Below, one piece after another: positions 8,152 to 16,060 of a DNA stretch of 50,763 nt. The stretch is taken from the NCBI RefSeq assembly GCF_001816125.1, contig NZ_MDZA01000133.1, forward strand, positions 1 through 50,763. Direction: 5' to 3'. This DNA is from Hymenobacter coccineus (GTDB lineage: Bacteria > Bacteroidota > Bacteroidia > Cytophagales > Hymenobacteraceae). Numbering within the stretch: position 1 is the first letter of the stretch; every line of letters starts with the position of its first letter. The notes under the pieces are model-generated. The model did no database searches, was not told where the DNA came from, and was given only the letters and a program-made list of their open reading frames with translations. The position numbers were made by a program, and so were the translations under genes.

Positions 8152-8628
8152 CTACAAGTATTGGACGTCCTCGGCGGCTTGCGCATCGAGGGCTTCGTTG
8201 AGTTCGGCGGGCGAGGGCTGCCAGAAGGTTTCGGCCAGGCCGGGGCGGGCCGCCACCAAGGGGGCCAGGTCGGTGGCGTCGAGGTTGGCGCCGGGGCGCA
8301 GCAGGTAGGCCACCAGCTCGGTCTGGGGCACGGCGTCTAGGGCGGCCGTGGCGGCACGGGCACTCGCCGCGGGGGCCCCGGCGCTGCCCAGACCACTCAG
8401 CCAAAACGAGCCCGCAAACCCACCCAGCACGGCCACCGAGGCCAGACCGGTGCGCAGGGCCCCGGGCAGCAGGGCCCACCAGGCCGCACCGCCCGCCAGG
8501 GCGCGGGGCAGGGCCGGGCGGCGGTCCATCACGCGGGTGGGCAACTGGTCGAAGTAGTGCGCCGGCGGTTCGCTCAGCGGCGGTTGGGGCCGCCGGGGGT
8601 GCGCGTCCAGCTTAAAGGCAGTTTTCAT
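8152..8628 (-). CDS. Single-pass membrane protein, probable anti-sigma factor
   Basis: A 158-residue protein with a proline-rich cytoplasmic N-terminus, the segment HYFDQLPTRVMDR seen in Bacteroidota anti-sigma-like proteins, one membrane helix (about residues 65-85, SVAVLGGFAGSFWLSGLG) and an Ala-rich periplasmic part with QTELVAYLL. There is no zinc-binding HxxxCxxC motif, so it is not a ZAS-type anti-sigma factor. The role is inferred from position: it lies 52 bases downstream of the ECF sigma gene and directly upstream of the LTxxQ protein. Start ATG 8628. Confidence 0.6.
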   Translation of the reverse strand: MKTAFKLDAHPRRPQPPLSEPPAHYFDQLPTRVMDRRPALPRALAGGAAWWALLPGALRTGLASVAVLGGFAGSFWLSGLGSAGAPAASARAATAALDAVPQTELVAYLLRPGANLDATDLAPLVAARPGLAETFWQPSPAELNEALDAQAAEDVQYL

Positions 8629-8680
8629 GGCGGTTGGATGAATGGGGCTTGGCAACGTTTAACCCAGTTCGGAAAAAATC

Positions 8681-9226
8681 TTACCCGCTGGCGCGGGTCA
8701 CGTAGTCTTCCACCTTTTTCACGGCGTGGTGGTAGCTCGCCTTCAGGGCCCCTACGCTGGTGCCGGTCACCTCGGCCATCTGCTCGTAGGGCATTTCGTC
8801 GTAGTAGCGCAGGTTGAACACCAGGCGCTGCTTGTCAGGTAATTGCAGGATGGCTTTTTGCAGCGTCAACTCAATTTCGTCACCGGCCAAGGCAGGGTCG
8901 GCTTCCAGTTTCTCGGTCAGTTCGGCACCCACGTCGTTCAGCGGCAGCAGAAACTTGCGGCGCTTGCTGCCCAAAAAACCCAGGCACTCGTTGGTGGCGA
9001 TGCGGTAAATCCAGGTGAAAAGCTGGGCGTCCTGGCGGAAGTTTTCGAGGTGCTTCCACACCTTCACGAACACGTCCTGGGTGAGGTCGTCGGCGTCGGC
9101 GTGGTCCACTACCATCTTGCGCACGTGCCAATACACCTTCCGCTGGTACTTGCGCACCAGCTGGTTGAACGCCAGATTGCGGCTGGCGGGGTCTTGGAAC
9201 AGGCGGAGGATTTCGTGGTCTTCCAA
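8681..9226 (-). CDS. ECF RNA polymerase sigma factor
   Basis: A 181-residue group 4 sigma factor with only regions 2 and 4. Region 2 covers about residues 20-90, with the -10 recognition and core-binding segment DADDLTQDVFVKVWKHL and TWIYRIATNECLGFL. Region 4 covers ~125-175, with LPDKQRLVFNLRYYDEMPYE and the helix-turn-helix MAEVTGTSVGALKASYHHA. It would direct RNA polymerase to a small regulon, held inactive by the membrane protein encoded next. It heads a three-gene operon: sigma, probable anti-sigma, LTxxQ sensor. Such operons are normally autoregulated; I could not assign the promoter with confidence in the 170-base upstream gap. Confidence 0.92.
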   Translation of the reverse strand: MEDHEILRLFQDPASRNLAFNQLVRKYQRKVYWHVRKMVVDHADADDLTQDVFVKVWKHLENFRQDAQLFTWIYRIATNECLGFLGSKRRKFLLPLNDVGAELTEKLEADPALAGDEIELTLQKAILQLPDKQRLVFNLRYYDEMPYEQMAEVTGTSVGALKASYHHAVKKVEDYVTRASG

Positions 9227-9399
9227 ACGGGGAGGCCGGGGGCTGGGCGGGAAAGTGGCGGTTGGAGTTGATTCGGCTTTCCGGGTTTAAAGGCTAGGCG
9301 CAAAATTGTTGTTAAACGCGACATCTTAGGTTCAACCATTCTATAATTGCTATAGCATTGCTTCCCTGTTTCTTATCTCTAAATAATATCCAAAAAATT

Positions 9400-10044
9400 A
9401 TGCCTAAAAAAACTTATTATCTCGACGAGGCCCGTACCGAGCCCATTACGGTGCAGTGGGGGTTGGCCTACCGCAACTTTATTCTTAGCCACCAAGGCGA
9501 GCCCGTGGTTCCTGCTGAGCACGGCCCATCGCTCACGGAAGGGTATCGCTACGACCTGCCCGACGGCCGCCGCTTGTCGGCACAACTGGTACGCAACGCA
9601 GGCTTGCAAGAGTTGGAGTTATTACTCAATGGCCAACCGTTGCTAGGCAGCGCCACGCATCCGCAGGAGCGATTAAAACAGGCTTGGTACGCGCTCTTGG
9701 GCGTGGGGTCGTTCAGCACAATACTCATCGTGGTGGCCCAGTTTATCAACGTTGATGCGTTGCGCCCCCTCAGATTTGGTTGGGCTGCATTGTTGGAAAA
9801 CATTGTGCTAGTGGGCCTGGGGTGGTGGGGCTACCGTCAATGCTCGGCCGCGGCATTTTATGTGGCACTGGGGTTACTGGTTGTCGACTGGGCGGTTATG
9901 ATGGTGAACTTGGCCCAGGCCGGCGGCGGCGGAGGCATCGGCAGTATCTTTTTACGCTTTGTCATCTGCGCGTTTGTTTTCCGCGGAGCCCAGGCGGCCC
10001 GGGAGCTTAAACGCGAACCGGCGGCTACTCTTCCAGTCGCTTGA
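9400..10044 (+). CDS. Membrane protein of unknown function
   Basis: 214 residues, not recognised. The first ~95 are soluble and rich in beta-strand residues (starting MPKKTYYLDEARTEPI). About four hydrophobic helices follow (near 107-125, 130-147, 150-170 and 183-197), interrupted by a Gly-rich loop at ~175-180. There is no signal peptide. I chose ATG 9400 rather than an earlier TTG because AT-rich non-coding sequence precedes it. Its codon use is slightly less GC-rich than its neighbours. A decayed piece of the VWA gene begins about 10 bases after its stop. Confidence 0.6.
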   Translation: MPKKTYYLDEARTEPITVQWGLAYRNFILSHQGEPVVPAEHGPSLTEGYRYDLPDGRRLSAQLVRNAGLQELELLLNGQPLLGSATHPQERLKQAWYALLGVGSFSTILIVVAQFINVDALRPLRFGWAALLENIVLVGLGWWGYRQCSAAAFYVALGLLVVDWAVMMVNLAQAGGGGGIGSIFLRFVICAFVFRGAQAARELKREPAATLPVA

Positions 10045-10054
10045 GCAGCGTCTG

Positions 10055-10165
10055 ACTGCCAAAAATGCCCACCGAAATCGTCTAACCCGAGCGGTTATTG
10101 AAGTTGTGCACATCGGTGAATTTGCTGCCCAGTGCGGTTTTGGTACAGAACATTTGGCGGATGGA
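10055..10165 (-). pseudogene. Decayed fragment of the VWA-protein 3' end
   Basis: About 110 bases match the 3' end of the VWA-protein gene (10790-10900) at roughly 80 percent identity by eye. The reverse-strand translation reads TKTALGSKFTDV, then an NRSG, then a stop where the intact gene has Gln (CAA became TAG at 10084-10082), then TISVGIFG. The original stop codon is also lost. It is a remnant of a second VWA gene copy. Confidence 0.75.
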
Positions 10166-10223
10166 CGCAGGGGCAGCCCCGGGGTTTAACGGGTTTCCAC
10201 AATCCTAGCTAGGGCCCCTGTTT

Positions 10224-10793
10224 CTACCGCTGGTGCCGCTGCACGGCGTCCGCCGCGGCGCGGTCGCGCGGGTGGTGGAGCTGGTACACCAACTTTTCTA
10301 CCAGCGCCGGGTCGTTGCGGTGGAACTGGCGGATCAGGGTTTCGGAGGGCACGTACAGCGCCAGGCCCCCGACTGCCGCAATGGCCACGGCAAACCAGCT
10401 CAGGTATTGCCTGAAGGCGGATAGCACCACCACCAACGCCATGGTGGCCACGCCCACTACGAGCATGGTGTTGCCGCTGCTCCAGTTCAGTAGCTTAAAC
10501 AGGGTGCCCACCAGCGTCACCGCCGCGCTGATGCCCGTCACCTTGCGCAAGTAGTCGTCCAGAAACGTGGCGGCCGTGGCCGGGGCCTCGCCCGCCGCGG
10601 AGGTGGCTGGCCAGTACGACCGCAGGAAGTACACCGTGGCCAGGGCCCCCAGCCCCAGCAGCAGCAAGTAGCTGCCAGCGGGCACCAGGGCCCACTTGGC
10701 CGCCAGGCCCAGGAGGGCGGCGGGCCAGGCAATCTTTTCAACGAGGTCCAGTTGCTTTTCCAAGGGTTTGTCGTGCAGCGAGTTACTTGCCAA
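10224..10793 (-). CDS. Multi-pass membrane protein of unknown function
   Basis: 189 residues with about five hydrophobic helices: near 22-38, 40-56, 88-102, 110-125 and 130-147. A cytoplasmic-looking N-terminus (MASNSLHDKPLEKQLDLVEK) precedes them, and a charged tail with HRNDPALVEKLVYQLHHP follows. No known domain is recognised. Its ATG overlaps the last 11 bases of the upstream VWA gene, which indicates translational coupling and suggests the two proteins act together, perhaps as an envelope-associated VWA/membrane partner pair. Confidence 0.65.
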   Translation of the reverse strand: MASNSLHDKPLEKQLDLVEKIAWPAALLGLAAKWALVPAGSYLLLLGLGALATVYFLRSYWPATSAAGEAPATAATFLDDYLRKVTGISAAVTLVGTLFKLLNWSSGNTMLVVGVATMALVVVLSAFRQYLSWFAVAIAAVGGLALYVPSETLIRQFHRNDPALVEKLVYQLHHPRDRAAADAVQRHQR

Positions 10794-12213
10794 ACATGCC
10801 CACCGAAGTGGTTTGGCCCGAGCGGATGGTGAAGTTGCGCACGTCGGTGAATTTGCTGCCCAGGGCCGTTTTGGTGCGGAACACGAGGCGGTAGCCCCCC
10901 GGCTGCATGGGTAGGTTGAGCTTGGTGCTGCTGCCGTCGGGCAAGTTGTAAATCCAGGTTTGCGACTCGTCGTTGTTGAGCTGGTAGATGGAGCCGTAGC
11001 CTTTCAAATCGGCGGTGATGTTGAGCGTGCCGGGCGCCGGGTACGTCACGGCCACCTCCTGGCCCTGGCGGATGCTGACGCGGCGCACCAGGCGCGGCAG
11101 CGTCAGCAACTCCACGTCGTAGGGGCCGGCCAGCAGCTTCTGACGGGTGCCGAAGGGCAAGGCCACGGCGGTGCTGGGGGCCCCGGCGGCCCGCACCACG
11201 GCCTGCACCGCGCCGTAGGGGTTGGGCGTGAGCTGCGGGCTTTGCAGAAACAGCGTGCCCTGGGGCGTTTTGAAGGTCAGCACGTTGGCCTTGCCGGCTT
11301 TAATGGGCACGTTGGCCTGGCGCACGGCCGGCACCGTGTTGATTACCAGGTCGTAGCTCTGCAGAGCGTCGATGGCTAGCACGTCGGCCTTGCCCTGGGC
11401 GTCGCGGTAGTGCACGTAGTTGTACTCGGGCTGGTCGGTCACGTTGTTGACGAACGTGAGGTTGACGTTGCTTTCCACGGGGCGGCCGTCGGCGTCGGTC
11501 AGGTTCACGGCCACGGTGGTTTTGGCCAGCGTTTGGGCAATCACGTCGTTCATCACCGTGCGGAAGGTTTTCACCTCGGCCGCGTTGTAGTACTGGCCCA
11601 GGCATTCGAGCTGCTTGCCGAACTCCTTCTCGGCCCCGATGCCAATGACGAACGGCCTGAGAAATACGCGCTTGCGCTGCAAGTCGAGCGAGGCGGCGCA
11701 CGGGTCGGCGTTGCACGATTCCAGGCCGTCGGTGATGAGCAGCAGCACGTTGCGCGCCGTTTTATCGGCCGGAAAATCACCCGCCGACTGCCGCAGCGAA
11801 TACGTGATGGGCGTGTTGCCCTGGGCCTTGAGCGTGGTGAGCTTGGCCTTGATGGCCGCGGCGTTGCGCGGCGCAAAGGGCACTTCGAGGCGCGAATCCT
11901 CGCAGTTCTTGGCGCTGTTTGGGAACTGGTGGCCGTACACGCGCAGGCCCAGCTCCAGGTTGGGGTAGGCGTTGAGCGAGTCGGCCATCTTGCCCAGCAT
12001 GCGCTTGGCCACCTCCCAGCGCGGTTGGCCTTCCCAGGGCGCCATCATCGAGCCTGAGGCGTCGAGCAGGAAGAGAATGCGGGTGGTTTTGGGTCGCTCG
12101 GGCGGCGCGTTTTGGGCCCGGGCCCCCAGGCTCTGGGCCAGCAGCACGCTCAGCCCCAGGGGCCCTAAACCGCTGGTTCTGCGAAGGAAAAGAAACAGGT
12201 TCTTGAACAACAT
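10783..12213 (-). CDS. Secreted VWA-domain protein
   Basis: 476 residues. A signal peptide (1-33, ending SLGARAQ) is followed by a von Willebrand factor A domain (~44-225) with an intact metal-ion-dependent adhesion site: Asp51-Ala-Ser-Gly-Ser, the Thr in QGNTPITYSL and the Asp in LLITDGLESC. The C-terminal half is beta-rich and contains repeated Ig-like or carboxypeptidase-regulatory-like modules (AVNLTDADGRPVESNVNLTF, TLNITADLKGYGSIYQLN). VWA proteins of this form bind protein or cell-surface partners in the periplasm or outside the cell. The start at 12213 gives the signal peptide; longer in-frame starts run into a palindromic repeat. It is coupled to the downstream membrane protein gene. 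Confidence 0.8.
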   Translation of the reverse strand: MLFKNLFLFLRRTSGLGPLGLSVLLAQSLGARAQNAPPERPKTTRILFLLDASGSMMAPWEGQPRWEVAKRMLGKMADSLNAYPNLELGLRVYGHQFPNSAKNCEDSRLEVPFAPRNAAAIKAKLTTLKAQGNTPITYSLRQSAGDFPADKTARNVLLLITDGLESCNADPCAASLDLQRKRVFLRPFVIGIGAEKEFGKQLECLGQYYNAAEVKTFRTVMNDVIAQTLAKTTVAVNLTDADGRPVESNVNLTFVNNVTDQPEYNYVHYRDAQGKADVLAIDALQSYDLVINTVPAVRQANVPIKAGKANVLTFKTPQGTLFLQSPQLTPNPYGAVQAVVRAAGAPSTAVALPFGTRQKLLAGPYDVELLTLPRLVRRVSIRQGQEVAVTYPAPGTLNITADLKGYGSIYQLNNDESQTWIYNLPDGSSTKLNLPMQPGGYRLVFRTKTALGSKFTDVRNFTIRSGQTTSVGMFGK

Positions 12214-12258
12214 CGAGACAAGCCGGGGGGAAACTGCAAACCTACGAGCCCAGTGAAT

Positions 12259-12372
12259 GTAGCGTGGACGCTGCGAGTCCGCGGCTCTCGCTTCGTCCTG
12301 CCGATTACCCCTGAACGAGTCGATTATTGTTGGGAGACTGTTCAACTCGCGGACCCCTGAGTCCACGCTACA
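12259..12372. repeat. Palindromic repeat, family C copy 2
   Basis: Ends GTAGCGTGGAC (12259-12269) and GTCCACGCTAC (12361-12371 on the plus strand) are inverted. The inner GTCCGCGGCTCTCGCTTCGT stretch matches the reverse complement of the copy at 382-565. It lies between the Bcp stop and the VWA start, so it could terminate one unit and sit in the leader of no other. Confidence 0.8.
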
Positions 12373-12377
12373 GTGCC

Positions 12378-12827
12378 TTAGGCCAGCAGTTGCGCCGCGT
12401 GCTCCTGGGTGTCCACCTTCTTGATGACTTTCTCGATAATACCCTCGGCGTCAATCAAAAATGTGGTACGAACAGTGCCCATGTAGGTCTTGCCGTAGTT
12501 CTTCTTTTCCTGCCACACGCCGTAGGCTTCCACGATTTTTTTGTCGGTATCCACCAGCAACGGGAAGGGCAGGTCGTACTTCAGGGCAAACTTCTTGTGG
12601 GCCGCTTCGCCGTCGATGCTCACGCCGATAACCTTGATGTTGTGCGTATTCAATTCCTCCTGGTGGTCGCGCAGGTTGCAGGCCTGGGCGGTGCAGCCGG
12701 GCGTATCGTCCTTGGGGTAGAAGTACAGCGCCACCCGCTGGCCGCGCAGGGCAGCGAGCGAAACGGTGTTGCCGTCCTGGTCGAGGGCGGAGAAATTGGG
12801 AGCGGGTTGGCCAGCAGCGAGGGACAT
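12378..12827 (-). CDS. bcp: Thioredoxin-dependent thiol peroxidase (Bcp/PrxQ)
   Basis: A 149-residue peroxiredoxin that reduces hydrogen peroxide and organic hydroperoxides in the cytoplasm with electrons from thioredoxin. The active-site segment FYPKDDTPGCTAQAC carries the peroxidatic Cys45 and the resolving Cys50, five residues apart as in E. coli Bcp. The Thr42 and Pro43 of the PxxxT(P)xC site are present. Length matches the family (~150). ATG 12827 begins MSLAAGQPAPNF, the usual family start; upstream in-frame extension is low-complexity. It stands alone between two palindromic repeats. Confidence 0.94.
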   Translation of the reverse strand: MSLAAGQPAPNFSALDQDGNTVSLAALRGQRVALYFYPKDDTPGCTAQACNLRDHQEELNTHNIKVIGVSIDGEAAHKKFALKYDLPFPLLVDTDKKIVEAYGVWQEKKNYGKTYMGTVRTTFLIDAEGIIEKVIKKVDTQEHAAQLLA

Positions 12828-12910
12828 GGGAGGGAGGGTTGAGTGGGGGTGAGGGGGAATGCTTGGAAGAACGGGTTTTTTGAGCCGCGTTTTTGAATGG
12901 TCATTCAAGA

Positions 12911-13024
12911 ACTGTCATCCTGAGCCTGCGAAGGATCTTTTCGGGGCAGCAAGAGCAGCAATCAATTGATTTACTGCAAACCGGGCAGTGGTAGAAAGAT
13001 CCTTCGTAAGCTCAGGATGACAGT
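12911..13024. repeat. Palindromic repeat, family A copy 2
   Basis: Arms of 30 bp at 12911-12940 and 12995-13024 with two mismatches, starting ACTGTCATCCTGAGC. The interior keeps TTTACTGC. Between bcp and the M23 peptidase gene. Confidence 0.85.
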
Positions 13025-13063
13025 ATCCACTACTAAGGGCATTAATATAGGCGCTAATAGCTG

Positions 13064-15091
13064 CTACAGTTTCAGCGGAATGACCCGTTCGTTTCCGGCC
13101 TGGTCGGTGAGGTGCAGCTCGGCGGGGCCGCGCAGCCGGGGCCCCAGCGTATCGGTGGCGACGCTGAACAGGGTGGCGTTTTTGTATTCGTAGCGCAGCA
13201 GCCGGAACTGCCCGCCCACCAGCAGCTTGTAGCTGGCCAGGCCCGAGAGGTCGTCGCCGACGCGAAACAGCACCTGGCCGCCCGGCCGGCCCAGCAGGCT
13301 GCCGGTGGGGGCCTTCTCATCGGTGAGGATGCGGTAAGAGGCGAATTGCTTCACGACGGCCGAAATCTGGCCCTGCGCATCCCACTGCCCGCCCAGGTAG
13401 GCGCGGCCGCCCTTCAGCGTGGCTGAGTAGATGGCCGAGCGGCGCAGGTCGGCGGGCGGGGCGGAGGGCTTCAGGGTGAGGCGCAGCGGGTAGTAGAGCG
13501 GCGTGATGGGGTTGCCCACCGTCCAGAAGCCGCTGCCGGTGGCCTCGGGCCGAAAGCTGGTGCCGAGGTACAGGTTCGTAAACAGCGTATGGGGCCCAAA
13601 CAGCAGGTTGACGTGGGCCGTGGAGTAGCTCATTTCCTGGCCCGCGGGAATCATCGCCTGGCGGTCGAACACCTTCGTCACGCCGCCGAATTGCAGCGAA
13701 TCGGGCAGGCCGGCGCGCAGGTCGTAGAGGTACACGTTTTCGCTGGCCACGGTGTAGCTGGGCTTCACTTCGAGCTGGCGGTTGCCTTTGTAAATCAACA
13801 GGTTGCCGCCCACGGCCGCCGTGTCGGGGTCGGCGGCCACGGCCTTCAGCAGGTTGCGGTCGATTTCGTAACGCAGGGCGGGGCGCTTCACGGCCGCGGC
13901 GCGGGTTTTGAAGTAAATAGGGGCTTGGCCGCGTAGCACGAAGTGCAAGGGCGTCTGGTTGTTATAAGAGTCGGCCAGCACCACGTCCACGTTGTACACT
14001 TGGCCGGCTTCCACGTTCAGGCGGCCGCGCTGGGGCCCCGGGGCGTGGTAGATAGCCAGGTCGTTGCCCTCGTCCACCCACAGCTTTTGCAGCAGGCGGC
14101 CCAGGGTGTGCTGGTACTGGAAATCGATGAAATTGGCCACTTGCCGGGTGCCCGTGGGGAAGGGCACGGCGGTGATGTCGTGCTCGTAGTAGGGCTGGCC
14201 GTTCACCTTCACGGCCACCCGCTGGATGCCGTTCTTGTTCCACGCGCCGTCGAAGCGGTCGAAGCCCTGCACCAGCAACCCAATGGTACCGAAGCAGTTG
14301 ATGGTATCGGTCCAGGTGGTGGCCACGCCCGGGCCCGGCTGCACGCGGGGCACAAACACCTTCTTGTCGTAGCGGCCTACCACGCGCGCCTCGATGCCCA
14401 GCGGCTCCACGGCAAACGCCTGGAGGGTGGGGGCCACGTGGTCTTGCAGCTCCGGGAAGCCGCCCCACTGCAAGGGGTTGTACTGGCGGTCCTGGGCGTC
14501 GCGCACTTCCCAGTGCAGGTGGGGCCCCGCCGAGCCGCCAGTATTGCCCGAGAGGGCCACTACCTCGCCGCGCCGCACGGGGTACTGATCCTTGGCAAAA
14601 AACAGCTCTGTTTCGTAGGACTGCTGCTCGTACTGGCGGCGCAGCAGCTCGGCGGCCACGGGGCCCCGGAACTCGTTGAGGTGGCCGTACACCGTCGTTA
14701 GCCCGTTGGGATGGGTGAGGTACAGCACGTTGCCGTAGCCGAACGACGACTGCTTGAGCCGCGACACATAGCCGTCGGCCGCCGCGTACACCGGCCGGTT
14801 CACGCCGCCGGCGGTCTTGATGTCGACGCCGCCGTGGAAGTGGTTGGGCCGCAGCTCGCCCATGCTGCCGGCCAGAAAGCTCGGCGTGCCCGGCGCAATG
14901 GGAAACAAAAAGTAGCCCGGGGCCACGTCGGGCCGGGGGCCCCCGGGTAGCGGCCGGGCGGCCTTGCGCTCCTCGGCCGTGTCGGCTTCCTGCCCGCCGG
15001 CCGGGCCGGGCCGCAGGCCCAAGGCCAGGGCCCCCAACATCACCAAGCTCCAGGCACGCCATTGCCGGAAAGCTGTCTTCTTAATCTGCAA
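13064..15091 (-). CDS. M23 (LytM-type) metallopeptidase, secreted
   Basis: About 675 residues, exported. The M23 domain (~residues 75-200) has the zinc ligands His86 and Asp90 in NHFHGGVDIK and the catalytic HLH at 191-193 in GSAGPHLHWEV, so it is a competent endopeptidase fold acting on peptidoglycan cross-links or secreted peptides. The long C-terminal part (~200-675) is beta-rich, looks like successive Ig-like modules, and is common in Bacteroidota M23 proteins. The start is uncertain. I prefer TTG 15091, which yields a Lys/Arg-rich then hydrophobic signal peptide; ATG 15040 gives only a stub of it. A palindromic repeat begins about 45 bases upstream. Confidence 0.85.
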   Translation of the reverse strand: MQIKKTAFRQWRAWSLVMLGALALGLRPGPAGGQEADTAEERKAARPLPGGPRPDVAPGYFLFPIAPGTPSFLAGSMGELRPNHFHGGVDIKTAGGVNRPVYAAADGYVSRLKQSSFGYGNVLYLTHPNGLTTVYGHLNEFRGPVAAELLRRQYEQQSYETELFFAKDQYPVRRGEVVALSGNTGGSAGPHLHWEVRDAQDRQYNPLQWGGFPELQDHVAPTLQAFAVEPLGIEARVVGRYDKKVFVPRVQPGPGVATTWTDTINCFGTIGLLVQGFDRFDGAWNKNGIQRVAVKVNGQPYYEHDITAVPFPTGTRQVANFIDFQYQHTLGRLLQKLWVDEGNDLAIYHAPGPQRGRLNVEAGQVYNVDVVLADSYNNQTPLHFVLRGQAPIYFKTRAAAVKRPALRYEIDRNLLKAVAADPDTAAVGGNLLIYKGNRQLEVKPSYTVASENVYLYDLRAGLPDSLQFGGVTKVFDRQAMIPAGQEMSYSTAHVNLLFGPHTLFTNLYLGTSFRPEATGSGFWTVGNPITPLYYPLRLTLKPSAPPADLRRSAIYSATLKGGRAYLGGQWDAQGQISAVVKQFASYRILTDEKAPTGSLLGRPGGQVLFRVGDDLSGLASYKLLVGGQFRLLRYEYKNATLFSVATDTLGPRLRGPAELHLTDQAGNERVIPLKL

Positions 15092-15136
15092 TACCCTCAA
15101 AACCAACTTATTTATAACGCTTCTAATACTTGGTCC

Positions 15137-15263
15137 GGGCTGCCGGCTTTTGCCGGCGGCCCGGTAATCGCTGAATCGTTGCCTGGGTGTAGCGGGGTCC
15201 TTGAAAAGCTGTTCCACCCGGCGCAACGATTAGCGGGCAGCCGGCGAAGAGCCGGCAGCCCGC
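15137..15263. repeat. Palindromic repeat, family D copy 1
   Basis: Imperfect long inverted repeat: CGGGCTGCCGGCTTTTGCCG near 15137 pairs with the run ending GAGCCGGCAGCCCG at 15263, and CAACGATT occurs in both arms. A degraded relative is at 39757-39850. It fills the gap between the FAH hydrolase and M23 genes. Confidence 0.75.
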
Positions 15264-15276
15264 CCCGATTCCATCC

Positions 15277-15891
15277 TTATTTTATTGCTATTTCCAGCAG
15301 CTTTTCGTCTTCCAGGTAGCCCACCAGCTGGTCGCCCACCTGCACGGGGCCCACGCCGGCGGGCGTGCCGGTGAACAGTAAGTCGCCCTGCTTAAGAGTA
15401 ATGTAGCGCGACACGAAGCTGATGATCTGGGCGAACGGGTGCAACATCAGGCTGGAATTGCCGGTCTGGCGGGTTTCGCCGTTCACTTCCAGGCGGAAGT
15501 TGATGTTGGCCAAATCCGCGAATTCGGCTACCGGCCGGAAGGTGGGGGAGATGGGCGCCGAGCCGTCGAAGGCCTTGGCCAATTCCCAGGGCAAGCCCTT
15601 CTTTTTCAGCTCGCTCTGCAAGTCGCGGGCCGTGAAGTCGAGGCCCAGGCCGATGGCGTCGAAGTAGGTGTGGGCGAAGGCCGCGTCGATGTGCCGGCCG
15701 TTCTTGCTGATGCGCAGCACCAGTTCCAGCTCGTAGTGGATGTCGGTGGAAAAGTCGGGGTAGAAAAACGGTTGGCCGCGCTGCACCAGCGCAGTCTCGG
15801 GCTTGAGGAAGATGACGGGCGCGGCCGGCGTTTCGTTGTGCAGCTCGGCGATGTGGTCGGCGTAGTTGCGGCCGATGCAGATAATTTTCAT
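15277..15891 (-). CDS. Fumarylacetoacetate hydrolase family protein
   Basis: 204 residues, the length of the compact FAH-type proteins (FAHD1-like) that lack the N-terminal domain of true fumarylacetoacetase. The start KIICIGRNYADH, the Mg-binding acidic pair in DIHYELELVL (Glu54, Glu56), the Asp in GLDFTARDLQ and the TGTPAGVGPV segment near the end are all family hallmarks. Relatives act as acylpyruvases, oxaloacetate decarboxylases or hydratase/isomerases on small diketo acids; which of these applies cannot be told. ATG 15891 starts exactly at the conserved N-terminus. A family D palindrome separates it from the upstream peptidase gene, so it may have its own promoter. Confidence 0.9.
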   Translation of the reverse strand: MKIICIGRNYADHIAELHNETPAAPVIFLKPETALVQRGQPFFYPDFSTDIHYELELVLRISKNGRHIDAAFAHTYFDAIGLGLDFTARDLQSELKKKGLPWELAKAFDGSAPISPTFRPVAEFADLANINFRLEVNGETRQTGNSSLMLHPFAQIISFVSRYITLKQGDLLFTGTPAGVGPVQVGDQLVGYLEDEKLLEIAIK

Positions 15892-16060
15892 AGCAGGCGA
15901 ATGGAAGCCGATGGGAAAGTCCAAAACTACGGCCCCCGGCGGCCCCCGGCGAACATTTGACTGGGTGGTTTGCGTATGTTGAAGGCCCCCGGCCTGTCTT
16001 TGGCCTAAAAAATGCCCGGGCCCGGGGGCCCCGCCCTACCTTTCCTAAACCATTCTTGCT

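Noticed and set aside
3492..13024. CRISPR-like repeats
   Set aside because: The repeats are self-complementary, far apart and variable, with no regular spacers or cas genes.
13064..15226. A longer start for the M23 peptidase at 15226
   Set aside because: The added ~45 residues would be encoded inside a palindromic repeat and would bury the signal peptide.
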